A program made the position numbers and the translations under genes. Of a stretch of DNA of 53,939 bases, positions 24,604-35,285 are shown one piece after another. Under the pieces are notes generated by a model. It saw only the letters and a program-made list of their open reading frames with translations. It was not told where the DNA came from and made no database searches. The number at the start of each line of letters is the position of its first letter. Position 1 is the first letter of the stretch. Source of the DNA: Betaproteobacteria bacterium HGW-Betaproteobacteria-12. GTDB lineage: Bacteria > Pseudomonadota > Gammaproteobacteria > Burkholderiales > Rhodocyclaceae. The DNA is taken from NCBI GenBank assembly GCA_002842345.1, contig PHCU01000006.1, positions 1 through 53,939 on the forward strand. The letters are read 5' to 3'.

Positions 24604-26004
24604 TTACAACGCCCGAATCTTGACCGTCTTGCCCTTGACCTTGCCGGCCGTCAGCTTGCGTACGGTGTCGCGGGCGACGCTGCGGGCGACGGCGATGTAG
24701 GTGTTCTGGTCGGTGACGGTGATCTTGCCGACCTGTTCGCGGCTCAGCCCGGCCTCGCCGGCCAGCGCGCCCATGACGTCGCCCGGGCGGATCTTGTCCT
24801 TGCGCCCGCCGAGCATCAGCAGCGTGACCATCGGCGGCACCAGCGGCGCTTCGTCGGCGGCCGGCAGTTCGGCCAGTTTGTGCACTTCCGGCGTGCCGCC
24901 GCCCAGTTCGGCGATGGCCGCCAGGCGGCGCTTGTCGCCCGGGCCGCAGAGGCTGAACGCCCAGCCTTCGCGGTCGGCGCGGCCGGTCCGGCCGATGCGG
25001 TGCACATGGATTTCCGGATCGGGCGTGACATCGACGTTGATCACCGCTTCCAGATCGGCGATGTCCAGGCCGCGGGCGGCGACGTCGGTGGCGACCAGCA
25101 CCGAGACGCTGTTGTTGGCGAACTGGATCAGCACCTGGTCGCGTTCGCGCTGTTCCAGATCGCCGTTCAGCGTCAGCGCGTGGATGCCGGCGTGGCGCAG
25201 CACGTTCAACAGATCGCGGCACTGCTGCTTGGTATTGCAGAAGGCCAGCGTGCTCAGCGGCCGGTAGTGCTTGAGTAGCTTGGCGACGGCTTCCAGGCGT
25301 TCGTCGTTGGCGATTTCATAGACGCGCTGGCGGATCTTGCTGGCGGCGTGCTGCTCGGCCAGCTTCACTTCCTGCGGCTGGCGCAGGAACTGCCGTGCCA
25401 GTTGGGCGATGCCTTCCGGATAGGTGGCCGAGAACAGCAGCGTCTGGCGCTGGGCTGGGCAGCGCTTGGCGACGTAGGCGATGTCGTCGTGGAAACCCAT
25501 GTCGAGCATGCGGTCGGCTTCGTCGAGGACCAGCGTCTGCAGGGCATCGAGCTTCAGATAGCCGCGTTCCATGTGATCCATGATCCGGCCGGGGGTGCCG
25601 ACCACGACGTGCACGCCGTTTTCCAGGCTGTTCGCCTGGTTGCGCAGCGTCGAGCCACCGACCAGCGTCAGCACGCGCAGATTGTCGATGCAACGCGCCA
25701 GGCGGCGGATTTCCTGCGTCACCTGGTCGGCCAGTTCGCGCGTCGGGCACAGCACCATGGCCTGCACGGCGAGGCGGCTCGGGTCGAGGCGGGCCAGCAG
25801 CGGCAGCGTGAAGGCGGCGGTCTTGCCGCTGCCGGTCTTGGCCTGGGCGATCAGGTCGTGCCCGGCCAGGGCCAGCGGCAGGCTGGCCGCCTGGATCGGC
25901 GTCATGCTCCGGTATTCGAGCTGGTCCAGATTGGCCAGCATGGCCGGCGTCAGCGGCAGGTCGGCGAAGCTGATGCTGGCGGCTTGGGTGTCGGTCTCTT
26001 TCAC
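24604..26004 (-). CDS. dbpA: ATP-dependent RNA helicase DbpA
   Basis: DEAD-box helicase acting on 23S rRNA during large-subunit assembly. The 466-residue protein starts at GTG 26004. It has the Q-motif YRSMTPIQAASLPLALAGHD, AKTGSGKT, PTRELA, VGTPGR, DEAD, LLFSATYPEG, VATDVAARGLD and HRIGRTGR. Residues ~390-466 are the DbpA-specific RNA-binding domain (KDKIRPGDVMGALAGEAGLS, then ITVTDQNTYIAVARS), which distinguishes it from RhlE elsewhere in the window. A hypothetical gene ends 7 bases upstream on the same strand, so they share a transcript. Confidence 0.93.
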   Translation of the reverse strand: MKETDTQAASISFADLPLTPAMLANLDQLEYRSMTPIQAASLPLALAGHDLIAQAKTGSGKTAAFTLPLLARLDPSRLAVQAMVLCPTRELADQVTQEIRRLARCIDNLRVLTLVGGSTLRNQANSLENGVHVVVGTPGRIMDHMERGYLKLDALQTLVLDEADRMLDMGFHDDIAYVAKRCPAQRQTLLFSATYPEGIAQLARQFLRQPQEVKLAEQHAASKIRQRVYEIANDERLEAVAKLLKHYRPLSTLAFCNTKQQCRDLLNVLRHAGIHALTLNGDLEQRERDQVLIQFANNSVSVLVATDVAARGLDIADLEAVINVDVTPDPEIHVHRIGRTGRADREGWAFSLCGPGDKRRLAAIAELGGGTPEVHKLAELPAADEAPLVPPMVTLLMLGGRKDKIRPGDVMGALAGEAGLSREQVGKITVTDQNTYIAVARSVARDTVRKLTAGKVKGKTVKIRAL

Positions 26005-26011
26005 GGGCGGC

Positions 26012-26500
26012 TCAGCCCTTGCGCTTGCGCGCCGGCATCGGCTTGCGCTGGCGCTGGCCGGGGCGGGTCGTCGGCTCGACCGGTTTGGGTTTCGGCACCA
26101 GCAGGTTCTTGGCCGTGGTGGCGGCGGCGGCGCGGTGGGCCAGCATGGCGGCGCGCAGGTCCTCGACGGCGATGATCACTGGCGGGCATTCGCCCTTGCT
26201 CTGGTGCATCGACAGCAAATCCTTGATGCCGAACAGGCGTTCTTCGTTGGTGGCCTTGCGCGGTTGCGCTTCGATGATCTGCTGGGCCGCCGGGGTCAGC
26301 GCCAGGCCGCCGGCGGGGGCGCAGATCAGGCCATGCGCGGCGAGGCGGGAAATGGCTTCGGCCAGCTTGGCCTCGGCGGGAATGTTGCCATTGACCAGAT
26401 CGATGGCGGCCATGATTTCCACCAGTTCCGCCGGGCGGCGCTTGGAGGACATGGCAACGGCCAGCAACAGGAGGGCATCTACATCGTGAATCGGGTGCAT
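26012..26500 (-). CDS. Hypothetical winged-helix-like protein upstream of dbpA
   Basis: A 162-residue soluble protein not assigned to a named family. Residues ~10-75 alternate helices in a way suggestive of a winged helix ([56 protein letters not shown]). The C-terminus is strongly basic and Pro-rich ([17 protein letters not shown]), which suggests nucleic-acid contact. The gene is the first of a two-gene operon with dbpA, so a role alongside RNA remodelling is possible, but this is inference from position and charge. Confidence 0.65.
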   Translation of the reverse strand: MHPIHDVDALLLLAVAMSSKRRPAELVEIMAAIDLVNGNIPAEAKLAEAISRLAAHGLICAPAGGLALTPAAQQIIEAQPRKATNEERLFGIKDLLSMHQSKGECPPVIIAVEDLRAAMLAHRAAAATTAKNLLVPKPKPVEPTTRPGQRQRKPMPARKRKG

Positions 26501-26636
26501 GCGGGGCTTTCGGGGGAATGGGGGCGGGCGGCGCGGGAAAGAAAAGGGGGCGGCCCGGCAGGTCAGGAGTGTGGCGTGAGGCCGACAGTGTACGCCATGA
26601 TCGGCCTAAGGCATTGAAAATATTGAAGCTGTCGTT

Positions 26637-26882
26637 TCAGGTAGCGCGTTTGACGGCGGCGCGCAGGCGCTCGATGGTGTCTTCGATGGCGGCCTGCCTT
26701 GAGACTTCCAGCCCGAGGTTGCGGGCCACGGCATTGACCCGCGCCGGGTTCAACGGAATGCCGCCGCGGTCGATGGCGGCGATCAGCCGGCGCGCCTGTT
26801 CGATGTCGGAAACCGGCTGCAGCGGTGGCGTGAACAGCCCTTTCAGCCAGCCGAAAATTCCTTTCCGCGCGCCTGATCCCAT
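26637..26882 (-). CDS. Small conserved-looking hypothetical protein
   Basis: An 81-residue protein from ATG 26882 with AGGA about ten bases upstream. The N-terminus is amphipathic and aromatic ([16 protein letters not shown]), and the rest is helical: [56 protein letters not shown]. It may be a small peripheral membrane or regulatory protein. The gene is divergent from def with 37 bases between starts. The frame is open further upstream to 27038, but that overlaps def and is dismissed. Function unknown. Confidence 0.6.
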   Translation of the reverse strand: MGSGARKGIFGWLKGLFTPPLQPVSDIEQARRLIAAIDRGGIPLNPARVNAVARNLGLEVSRQAAIEDTIERLRAAVKRAT

Positions 26883-26919
26883 AAACTTGCATCCTGCCCA
26901 AAACCCCGAGGATACATCG

Positions 26920-27450
26920 ATGGCTGTCAGAAGCATTTTGCGCATGGGCGATCCGCGCCTGCTGGAAGTCGCCCGGCCGGTCGGGGATTTCGCCACGCCG
27001 GCACTGGCCGGACTGATCCAGGACATGTTCGACACCATGGCCGCTGCCGGCGGCGTCGGCCTGGCTGCACCGCAGATCGGCGTCGGGCTGCAGCTGGTGA
27101 TTTTCGGCTTCGAGGCCAGCGAGCGCTATCCGGCAGCCGAGGCGATACCGCAGACCATCCTGATCAACCCGCAGATCACGCCGCTGACGACCGACGAGGA
27201 GTTGGGCTGGGAAGGCTGCCTGTCGGTGCCCGGCCTACGCGGCGAAGTGCCGCGCTTTGCCCGCATCCGCTACCAGGGAGTGGACGAACGGGGCGCGCCG
27301 ATCGACCGCACGGTCGAGGGCTTCCATGCCCGCGTCGTCCAGCACGAATGCGACCACCTGATCGGCCGCCTGTACCCGACCCGGATGCACGATCTGACGC
27401 GCTTCGGTTTCACCGATGTACTGTTTCCCGGCTTGGCGGAAAAGGAATGA
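26920..27450 (+). CDS. def: Peptide deformylase
   Basis: Removes the formyl group from N-terminal methionine of new proteins. The 176-residue enzyme shows all three motifs: [18 protein letters not shown] (metal Cys) and QHECDHLIG (two His and catalytic Glu). Start ATG 26920 gives the usual N-terminus [18 protein letters not shown]. This is a stand-alone def without fmt beside it, so a second copy with fmt may exist elsewhere. Its stop overlaps the esterase ATG by 4 bases, starting a coupled run of genes. Confidence 0.94.
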   Translation: MAVRSILRMGDPRLLEVARPVGDFATPALAGLIQDMFDTMAAAGGVGLAAPQIGVGLQLVIFGFEASERYPAAEAIPQTILINPQITPLTTDEELGWEGCLSVPGLRGEVPRFARIRYQGVDERGAPIDRTVEGFHARVVQHECDHLIGRLYPTRMHDLTRFGFTDVLFPGLAEKE

Positions 27451-28124
27451 GCATGGAACCACTACTGGATGCCATCGAACTGGTCCACGGCGCCGAGCCG
27501 CAATACACGGTGATCTGGCTGCACGGCCTCGGCGCCGACGGCTCCGACTTCGTGCCGGTGGTGCCGGAACTTGGCCTGGCGGCGAGCCCCGGTGTGCGCT
27601 TCGTCTTCCCCCATGCGCCGGAAATGCCGGTCACCTGCAACGGCGGCTACGTGATGCCGGCCTGGTACGACATCATTTCGCTTGAGCCGCACAGCCGGCG
27701 CATCGACGAGGCCGGCATCGTCGCCTCGCGCGCCGCCATCCGCCGGCTGATCGAACGCGAGAACGCGCGCGGCATTCCCTGCGCCCGCATCTTCCTGGCC
27801 GGTTTCTCGCAGGGCGGGGCGGTCGCCTACACGACGGCGCTGACGCATCCGGAAACGCTGGCCGGCATCATCGCGCTGTCCACCTACTTGCCGGTCGAGA
27901 CGCTGGTCGAGCGCGAGGTGAGCCCGGCCAACCTGGCGCTGCCGGTGTTCGCCGCGCACGGCAGCCAGGACGACGTGGTCTCCCCGAGCCTTGGCCGGCG
28001 CGCCCGCGATTTCGTTCAGGCGCACGGCCATGCCGTCGTCTGGCAGGAATACCCGATGCCGCATTCGGTCTGCCTCGAGGAAGTCGCCGACATCGGCGCC
28101 TGGCTGCGCGAGCGCCTGGCATGA
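27447..28124 (+). CDS. Alpha/beta-hydrolase carboxylesterase
   Basis: A 225-residue member of the phospholipase/carboxylesterase family. The oxyanion region is [13 protein letters not shown], the nucleophile elbow GFSQGGAVA, with Asp in [11 protein letters not shown] and His in [11 protein letters not shown] completing the triad. The [11 protein letters not shown] segment is typical of the family. Cytoplasmic, no signal. Start overlaps the def stop (ATGA); a second ATG six bases later is also possible. Natural substrate unknown. Confidence 0.88.
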   Translation: MSMEPLLDAIELVHGAEPQYTVIWLHGLGADGSDFVPVVPELGLAASPGVRFVFPHAPEMPVTCNGGYVMPAWYDIISLEPHSRRIDEAGIVASRAAIRRLIERENARGIPCARIFLAGFSQGGAVAYTTALTHPETLAGIIALSTYLPVETLVEREVSPANLALPVFAAHGSQDDVVSPSLGRRARDFVQAHGHAVVWQEYPMPHSVCLEEVADIGAWLRERLA

Positions 28125-28732
28125 GCGGTGTCGAAATGACCCGCGCGGCGTTGGCCGAAGCCGAACTGCCGGACTATCCCGGTATCGCGCTGGCCCAGGT
28201 GACGCTGGTCACTTCGCCGGAACTGGCCGTCGTGGCGCAGGCGGCGCTCATGGCGACGGATGCCGTCGGGTTCGATACCGAGTCGAAGCCGACCTTCCTC
28301 AAGGGCGAGGTATCGACCGGACCGCATCTGGTGCAGCTGGCCACCGACGAGCATTGCTGGCTGTTCCCGATCGCCCGCGGCGGCGACCATGCGGCGCTGC
28401 GCGCCATCCTCGAGTCACCGGCCGTGCTCAAGGTCGGCCTCGGCCTGGGTAACGACCGCAGCGCGCTGCAGGCGCGGCTCGGCATCAGCCTGAACAATGT
28501 CATCGACCTCGGCGAAAAGCTGCGCGGTCCGGGCCATCGCGGCACCGTCGGGGCCAAGGTGGCGGTCGCCCATTTCTTCGGTCAGCGGCTGCAGAAGTCG
28601 AAAAAGACAGGCACTTCCAACTGGGCCAACCGCAGCTTGAGCGAGCGCCAGCTGCTCTATGCCGCCAACGACGCCCATGTCGCCCTCAGGCTCTACCGGG
28701 CCTGGCTGCGCAGCCAGACCGCCCAGGCCTGA
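28121..28732 (+). CDS. DEDDy 3'-5' exonuclease domain protein (RNase D-like)
   Basis: A 203-residue protein consisting of one RNase D/WRN-type exonuclease domain. The catalytic acidic residues are visible: D and E in VGFDTESKPTF, D in GLGLGNDRSALQARLG, and the Tyr-Asp pair in LLYAANDAHVALRLY. There is no HRDC domain, so it is shorter than RNase D. NWANRSLSERQ is the usual segment before the last motif. It overlaps the esterase stop by 4 bases. Substrate (RNA or DNA) cannot be told. Confidence 0.88.
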   Translation: MSGVEMTRAALAEAELPDYPGIALAQVTLVTSPELAVVAQAALMATDAVGFDTESKPTFLKGEVSTGPHLVQLATDEHCWLFPIARGGDHAALRAILESPAVLKVGLGLGNDRSALQARLGISLNNVIDLGEKLRGPGHRGTVGAKVAVAHFFGQRLQKSKKTGTSNWANRSLSERQLLYAANDAHVALRLYRAWLRSQTAQA

Positions 28733-28768
28733 CCGTTTTTCCAGCCCTTTCCGCAGAAAGCCCTCCTC

Positions 28769-29404
28769 ATGTCCTCACCCGTTCCCGTCCTCAGCCTGGC
28801 CGAAACCCGTGTCCTCGGCACGCTGGTCGAAAAGCAGCGCACCGTGCCCGATACCTACCCGCTGTCGCTCAACGCCCTGGCTGCCGGCTGCAATCAGAAG
28901 ACCAGCCGCCAGCCGGTGCTCGAACTGAGCGAGGCGGAGATCCTGCAAGCCATCGACGGCCTGAAGGACGTCGGGCTGGTGGTCGAGGTCAGCGGCAGCC
29001 GCGTGGTGCGCTTCGACCATCGGCTGGAAAAGGGGCTCGCCGTGCCGACCCAGGCCTCGGCCCTGCTCACCGTGCTGCTGCTGCGCGGCCCGCAGACGGC
29101 CGGCGAACTGCGCCTGAACTGCGAGCGTCTGCACCGCTTTGTCGACATTTCCTCGGTCGAGGCCTTTCTCGAAGAACTGGCCGGCCGCGGCCTAGTCGTC
29201 GAACTGCCGCGCCTGCCCGGTGCCCGCGAGAACCGCTGGAGCCATCTGCTGAGCGGCCAGCCGGCGGTGGAGATGCCGGCGGCGGGTGGCCGCGCCGGCC
29301 ATCAGGAAATCGAGGAACTGAAAGGCCGCGTCGCGGCGCTGGAAGCCGAGGTCGGCGAACTGCGCACGCTGCTCGCCGGCCTGCGCGCCGAACTCGGCGG
29401 CTGA
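28769..29404 (+). CDS. yceH: YceH family (DUF480) winged-helix protein
   Basis: A 211-residue DUF480 protein. The family signature is clear: LSLAETRVLGTLVEKQRTVP, DTYPLSLNALAAGCNQKTSR, then AGELRLNCERLHRFVDISSV and GRGLVVELPRLPGARENRWS HLL. Two tandem winged-helix domains are predicted, with a C-terminal coiled coil (EEIELKGR-like region, EELKGRVAALEAEVGELRTL). A regulatory role is assumed for the fold, but none is known. It follows the exonuclease gene by 36 bases. Confidence 0.9.
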   Translation: MSSPVPVLSLAETRVLGTLVEKQRTVPDTYPLSLNALAAGCNQKTSRQPVLELSEAEILQAIDGLKDVGLVVEVSGSRVVRFDHRLEKGLAVPTQASALLTVLLLRGPQTAGELRLNCERLHRFVDISSVEAFLEELAGRGLVVELPRLPGARENRWSHLLSGQPAVEMPAAGGRAGHQEIEELKGRVAALEAEVGELRTLLAGLRAELGG

Positions 29405-29411
29405 GCGCGGC

Positions 29412-30092
29412 TCAGTCGGCCAGTTCGATCTGCCCGCTGACGCTGGTCGTCACCAGGCTGTCGCCAGCCTCGATCGGCATCGGCGCGGCTTCCGCCATCA
29501 TCGTCTTGGCGGCGCGGAACATCGGCACCGGCGGCGGCTGGCTGCCCTGCTGCTGGACGTTCAACTGCTTGATCTTGTAGGGCTTGCCGAACTGCTCGGC
29601 GATCAGCCCGGCGCGGGCGCGAAAGGCGCGGATGGCGTCGCGCGTCGCCTCGTCTTCGGCAACCGCCCGCGTCGCCGGCGACGGTAGCTGCGTCAGGTGG
29701 CCGAGGGCCAGGCGCATCGCCTGCAGCTTGCCGAGCAGTTCCGACATCGTCGCCTGATCCTTCGCTTCGAGCAGCAGTTCGGAGCGCAGGCGCCAGCTGT
29801 CCACCTTCTGGCTCTGGCCGTAGACCGGGTAGGTGCTCTGCTGGCCGGTCTTGACCGTGACCGTGGGGTGGCTGCGGATCAGCTTCAGCGCTTCGGCGAT
29901 GTCCTGGTTGATCTTGCGCGCCAGTTCGGCCGGGTTGCTGCCGCTGGCTTCGCCATAGACGCTGGCGCGCAGCAGGTCGTTGGCCGCCGGGCGGCTGGCT
30001 TCGGCGCTCAGTTCGATCAGCGGGCCGGCCTGGGCGGTGGTGGCCAGCAGGCTGCCGGCAAACAGCGCGGCGGCGATGGGGGAAAGGCGCAT
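29412..30092 (-). CDS. SIMPL (DUF541) periplasmic protein
   Basis: A 226-residue exported protein with a clean signal peptide (MRLSPIAAALFAGSLLATTA, then QA). The mature part follows the SIMPL pattern: LIELSAEASRPAANDLLRAS, an ...KINQDIAEALKLIRSHP... helix, the TYPVYGQSQKVDSWRLRSEL segment, and DAIRAFRARAGLIAEQFGKP. AAAGGA lies at good spacing before the ATG. SIMPL proteins occur in envelope stress contexts; specific function unknown. A GlsB-type gene lies 21 bases upstream on the same strand. Confidence 0.85.
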   Translation of the reverse strand: MRLSPIAAALFAGSLLATTAQAGPLIELSAEASRPAANDLLRASVYGEASGSNPAELARKINQDIAEALKLIRSHPTVTVKTGQQSTYPVYGQSQKVDSWRLRSELLLEAKDQATMSELLGKLQAMRLALGHLTQLPSPATRAVAEDEATRDAIRAFRARAGLIAEQFGKPYKIKQLNVQQQGSQPPPVPMFRAAKTMMAEAAPMPIEAGDSLVTTSVSGQIELAD

Positions 30093-30113
30093 GGTGAATT
30101 CCTTTCGCGGGGC

Positions 30114-30359
30114 TTAGCGTTGGCGGATGCGGCCATAGATGGCCAGCAGCAGGATGGCGACGATCACCGAGGCGATGAAACCAGCGCCTTCTCCGGCCCG
30201 GTACCAGCCGAGGAACTGGCCGATGACGCCGGCCAGGAAGGAGCCGGCGATGCCGAGCAGGATGGTGGCGATGAAGCCCATGTTCTCCTTGCCCGGGTGC
30301 AGCAGCTTGGCGATGACGCCGATGACCAAGCCGAGGACGATGGTCCAGATGATGCCCAT
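30114..30359 (-). CDS. GlsB/YeaQ/YmgE-family membrane protein
   Basis: An 81-residue inner-membrane protein of three hydrophobic segments: MGIIWTIVLGLVIGVIAKLL, GFIATILLGIAGSFLAGVIG and GFIASVIVAILLLAIYG, with the conserved loop HPGKENMG. This is the transglycosylase-associated/GlsB stress family. Length is typical. It precedes the SIMPL gene and may be co-transcribed with it. The role is presumed to be envelope stress. Confidence 0.88.
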   Translation of the reverse strand: MGIIWTIVLGLVIGVIAKLLHPGKENMGFIATILLGIAGSFLAGVIGQFLGWYRAGEGAGFIASVIVAILLLAIYGRIRQR

Positions 30360-30453
30360 GATTATTGCTCCGGAAAAATGACGTTCAATCTTAGTCCGGG
30401 AAGGCCCCGGCGGGGTGCCCGCGCGTCGGCAAATGTCGCCGCGGCAGCCGTCG

Positions 30454-33429
30454 TCAGAGACGGGGGCGGGTCAGCCAGTAGAGCAGCGTGCCGAACAGCA
30501 GGTCGGGATCGACCGGCTTGGCGATGTGGTCGTTCATGCCGGCTGCCAGGCAGGCCTGGCGATCCTGTTCGAAGGCGTTGGCGGTCATCGCCAGGATCGG
30601 CGTGTGCTCGTGGCCGGGCAGGGCGCGGATCTGCTGCGTCGCGTCGATGCCGTTCAGCTGCGGCATCTGGATGTCCATCAGGATCAGGTCGTAGGGCCGG
30701 CGGCGGCAACTGGCCACGGCGGCCACGCCATCGTCGGCGACCTCGACGGCGAGGCCGACCTCCTCGAGCAGGCCGTGCGAGACTTCCTGATTGATCGGCT
30801 CGTCCTCGACCAGCAGGATGCACATGCCGGAACATTCTTCCAGCAAGCGGCTTTCCGGCGACTCGGCGCGGGCCAGCGGCGGCTGGGCGAGGCTGCCGTC
30901 GGCGGCCGGGAAATGCACGGTAAACCAGAAGGTGCTGCCGGCGCCGGGCGTGCTGACGACGCCGATGTCGCCGCCCATCATGCGCACCAGCCGCTTGCTG
31001 ATCGCCAGGCCGAGGCCGGTGCCGCCGTACTGCCGGGTGGTCGAGCCGTCGGCCTGTTCGAAAGCCTGGAACAGGCGCGCCTGGTCGGCCGCGGCGATGC
31101 CGATGCCGGTATCCTCGACGGCGAAGCGTAGCGTCGTGCCCCGGGCGTCGCGCCCGGCCAGACGGGTGCGCACGGTGATGCCGCCGGTGGCGGTGAACTT
31201 GATCGCGTTGCCGGCCAGATTGAACAGGATCTGCCGCAGGCGCAGCGGATCGCCGCGCAATTCCAGGCCGGCTAGCTCGGGGGCGGTGTCGATGACCAGG
31301 CGCAGATCCTTCTCGGCCATCTTGTGGCCGACCAGATTGGCCAGGTGCTCGAGCACTTCGGCCAGGCGGAAGTCGGCGACTTCCAGCGTCAGCCGCTCGG
31401 CCTCGATCTTGGAGATGTCGAGAACGTCGTTGATCACCGCCAGCAGGTGCTGGGCCGCCTGCTCGATCTTGGCCAGCTGGTCGCGCAGCCGGGGATCTTC
31501 GGCGCGGCGCAGGGCCAGGCCGCTCATGCCCATGATGGCGTTCATCGGCGTACGCAACTCGTGGCTCATGTTGGCCAGGAAAGCGCTCTTCGCCCGGTTG
31601 GCCGCTTCCGCCGCTTCCTTGGCCAGGCACAGGTCGTTGGTGCGTTGTTCGACCTGCTGCTCGAGGTGCCGCTTGTGCTCCTCCAGTTCGCGCTGCAGGC
31701 GCTTCTGCTCGGTGATGTCGACGTGGGTGCCGATCAAGCGGCGCGGCTGCAGCGGCCGGCCATCATCGGTGCAGGCCAGCCGGGCGCGCGACAGGATGTC
31801 GCGCCAGTGGCCCTGGCGGTGGCGCATGCGGAACTCGACTTCGTAGACCGGCCGGCGCCCTTCCAAGTAGTCGCTGACCATGGCCAGCGCCGCCGTCTTG
31901 TCCTCCGGGTGGATCAGCTGCGCCCAGGTATCGAGCGTCTCGGGGAAATCGCCGGGGCTGTAGCCGAGCATCTCCAGCCAGCGCGGCGAGTAGTAGACCG
32001 CGTTGCTTTCCAGGTTCCAGTCCCAGAGGCCGTCGTTGGCGCCCTGCAGGGCGAATTTCAGGCGTTCGTGCGTGTTGAGCAGGCTGTGGGCGATGGCCAG
32101 GCGCTCGGACTCGTCGGTCAGGTAGCCGCGCAGGCGCAGGGCCTGGCCGTTGGCATCGCGTTCGGCGACGGTGAAGTCGTACAGCCAATGCACGTTGCCG
32201 TCCGGCCAGACGATGCGATAGCGGCATTCCCAGCTGCGCCGCTGAGGGTCGGCCAGGCAGGCGCGGGTTTCGGCGATGACCCGCTGGCGATCTTCCGGAT
32301 GCAGGCAGTCGGCATAGCTGAAGCCCGGGGCGAGCATGGTTTCGCGGCGGTGGCCGAAGACGTTGTGGATATTCGGCGAGGCATAGGTCACCGGCCAGCC
32401 GGCCGTCGTCTGCCAGACCAGCACGCCGACCGGGCCGTCGATGAACAGGTCGCGTTCGGCCTGCAGTTCGGCGATTGCCGCCTTGCGTTCGGTGATGTCG
32501 CGCGAGGAATTGAAGATCAGCGGCTGGCCATCGATCTGCAAGGCGTAACCGCTGACCTCGACGTCGATGATGCGGCCGTCCTTGCAGCGGTGGCGCGTCT
32601 CGAACACCGTGCGGCCGCTGCCTTTGAGTTGCTGGTGCAGCATCTGCTCGATCTTGGTGGCGTCGAAGCTGGCCTCCCACTGGCTGACGTGCATGCCGAT
32701 GACTTCGTCGCGGCTGTAGCCGAGCATGGTGCAGAAGGATTCGCTGGCTTCGACGACGCGGGCGTTGGCATCGAGGATGTGCACGCCGTCGCTGGCGTTT
32801 TGCAGCAGCGCCCGGTTTGTCTCGCTTTCGCGCCGCAGCGCGGCATCGGCCTGGCGCCGCTCGGCGATCTCGCGCATCAGGTGCAGGGTGTTGGTCGACA
32901 GCGTGCCGTAGATGGCCAGAATGATGTCGATCAGCGTTCGTGTCGCGCCGCTCATCTGCTGGTCGGCACGTTGGCGCGCCGCCTCGGGCGACAGACCGGC
33001 CTGCAGGGCGAGCACCGTGTAGGCCAGGTGGCGGTCGCTCTCCAGGATGTGCGAGGCCAGCCAGCGGGCGAGGAAGGCCAGGGCTTCCTCGGCGACTTCG
33101 CGGGTCGGCCGGTCGTCCTCGGTACTGCGGAACTGGCTGATTTTGTTCACGAACTCGGCGTGGACCGCGCGATGGGCGGCCTCGCCGGCATCACCGGGCA
33201 GGTAGCGCTGCCAGATGCTTTCTTCGGTGCTGAAGTGATAGACCGTGTAGGCCGCCAGTTCGTCGAAGACGCGCGTCAGCTCGGCGCGTGCCGCGCCGTA
33301 GGCGACGTGGCTGGCCAGCTGGTTGATCAGCCGGACCAACTGGCGATGCTGTTCGTCGACCGTCGCCAGTCCGGTATTGAAGTGCTCATCCCAGGGAAAG
33401 ATGTCGATCGAGTTCGTCGGCGAGGTCAT
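30454..33429 (-). CDS. Hemerythrin-PAS hybrid histidine kinase
   Basis: A 991-residue soluble hybrid sensor kinase. Residues 1-140 are a bacteriohemerythrin with a full di-iron set: VDEQHRQLV, YHFSTEES, HRAVHAEF and SHILESD supply five His plus Glu and Asp. Three PAS/PAC units follow (about 195-320, 325-450, 460-590), then HisKA with the phospho-His in NMSHELRTPMNAIMGMSG (~622), HATPase (GNAIKFT, DTGIGI, GTGLGLAIS) and a receiver domain (VEDEPINQE, acceptor Asp in LILMDIQMP ~918). No HPt domain is present, so phosphate would leave by a separate protein. Oxygen, NO or redox sensing is implied by the hemerythrin. ATG 33429 is chosen; the frame extends to 33477. Confidence 0.9.
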   Translation of the reverse strand: MTSPTNSIDIFPWDEHFNTGLATVDEQHRQLVRLINQLASHVAYGAARAELTRVFDELAAYTVYHFSTEESIWQRYLPGDAGEAAHRAVHAEFVNKISQFRSTEDDRPTREVAEEALAFLARWLASHILESDRHLAYTVLALQAGLSPEAARQRADQQMSGATRTLIDIILAIYGTLSTNTLHLMREIAERRQADAALRRESETNRALLQNASDGVHILDANARVVEASESFCTMLGYSRDEVIGMHVSQWEASFDATKIEQMLHQQLKGSGRTVFETRHRCKDGRIIDVEVSGYALQIDGQPLIFNSSRDITERKAAIAELQAERDLFIDGPVGVLVWQTTAGWPVTYASPNIHNVFGHRRETMLAPGFSYADCLHPEDRQRVIAETRACLADPQRRSWECRYRIVWPDGNVHWLYDFTVAERDANGQALRLRGYLTDESERLAIAHSLLNTHERLKFALQGANDGLWDWNLESNAVYYSPRWLEMLGYSPGDFPETLDTWAQLIHPEDKTAALAMVSDYLEGRRPVYEVEFRMRHRQGHWRDILSRARLACTDDGRPLQPRRLIGTHVDITEQKRLQRELEEHKRHLEQQVEQRTNDLCLAKEAAEAANRAKSAFLANMSHELRTPMNAIMGMSGLALRRAEDPRLRDQLAKIEQAAQHLLAVINDVLDISKIEAERLTLEVADFRLAEVLEHLANLVGHKMAEKDLRLVIDTAPELAGLELRGDPLRLRQILFNLAGNAIKFTATGGITVRTRLAGRDARGTTLRFAVEDTGIGIAAADQARLFQAFEQADGSTTRQYGGTGLGLAISKRLVRMMGGDIGVVSTPGAGSTFWFTVHFPAADGSLAQPPLARAESPESRLLEECSGMCILLVEDEPINQEVSHGLLEEVGLAVEVADDGVAAVASCRRRPYDLILMDIQMPQLNGIDATQQIRALPGHEHTPILAMTANAFEQDRQACLAAGMNDHIAKPVDPDLLFGTLLYWLTRPRL

Positions 33430-33496
33430 CGTATGAATCCGGAATTGGTGCGGCGGCGCCCGGCCATTGTAGGGCATCCGCCGTGGCCCCGGGAGC

Positions 33497-33877
33497 TCAG
33501 CCGCGGCCGGCAGGCGGCCACAGGCGCCGGTGGCGGAAGGCGCCGGGGGCGTGCGAGAGAAGCGCGGAAAGGGCGAGGACGAGCCAGAACAGGCTCAGCG
33601 CATGCTCGGGCAGCAGCGCCATCAGACCGACCAAGGCCAGCTTGACGAGGATGCCGGCGCCGGCCGTTTCGCCGAGGTGGGCCGGGTTGGCCCAGAGGTC
33701 GATGGCGAACATGGCCAGGCCGGACCCGAAGGTGAGCAGGGCGCCGCTGCGCAGGTCGCCGGCCCCGAGCAGGGCGGCGCCGAGCAGCACCAGACCGGCC
33801 AGGTGGGCCGTGCGCAGGGCCAGATTGAGCCAGCGTTTGCCGGGAAAGTCGCGAATCTGCTCGCGGGCGCGTCGCAT
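33497..33877 (-). CDS. Small four-helix membrane protein downstream of rhlE
   Basis: A 126-residue inner-membrane protein of unknown function. Four hydrophobic segments are visible (LRTAHLAGLVLLGAALLGA, ALLTFGSGLAMFAIDLW, GAGILVKLALVGLMALLP, LSLFWLVLALSALLS), after a basic start MRRAREQIRDFPGKRW. It ends with HAPGAFRHRRLWPPAGRG. It begins 11 bases after the rhlE stop on the same strand, so it is likely in the rhlE transcript, though no functional link is evident. Confidence 0.7.
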   Translation of the reverse strand: MRRAREQIRDFPGKRWLNLALRTAHLAGLVLLGAALLGAGDLRSGALLTFGSGLAMFAIDLWANPAHLGETAGAGILVKLALVGLMALLPEHALSLFWLVLALSALLSHAPGAFRHRRLWPPAGRG

Positions 33878-33888
33878 CGTCGTCGGCC

Positions 33889-35199
<1,311 letters not shown>

Positions 35200-35272
35200 G
35201 GCGGCAAAGGGAAGCGGGAAAGGGGCGAGTTTAACCGTTTCGCGCCCGGAGTCGGCAGCCGTGCGGCCGGTG

Positions 35273-35278
35273 TAATAT
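35273..35278 (+). promoter_or_regulatory. Candidate -10 box of pncC
   Basis: TAATAT ends 7 bases before the pncC ATG at 35286, so transcription would begin at or next to the start codon and the mRNA could be leaderless. No ribosome site is seen before this ATG, in agreement. Confidence 0.4.
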
Positions 35279-35285
35279 GGGCCGC

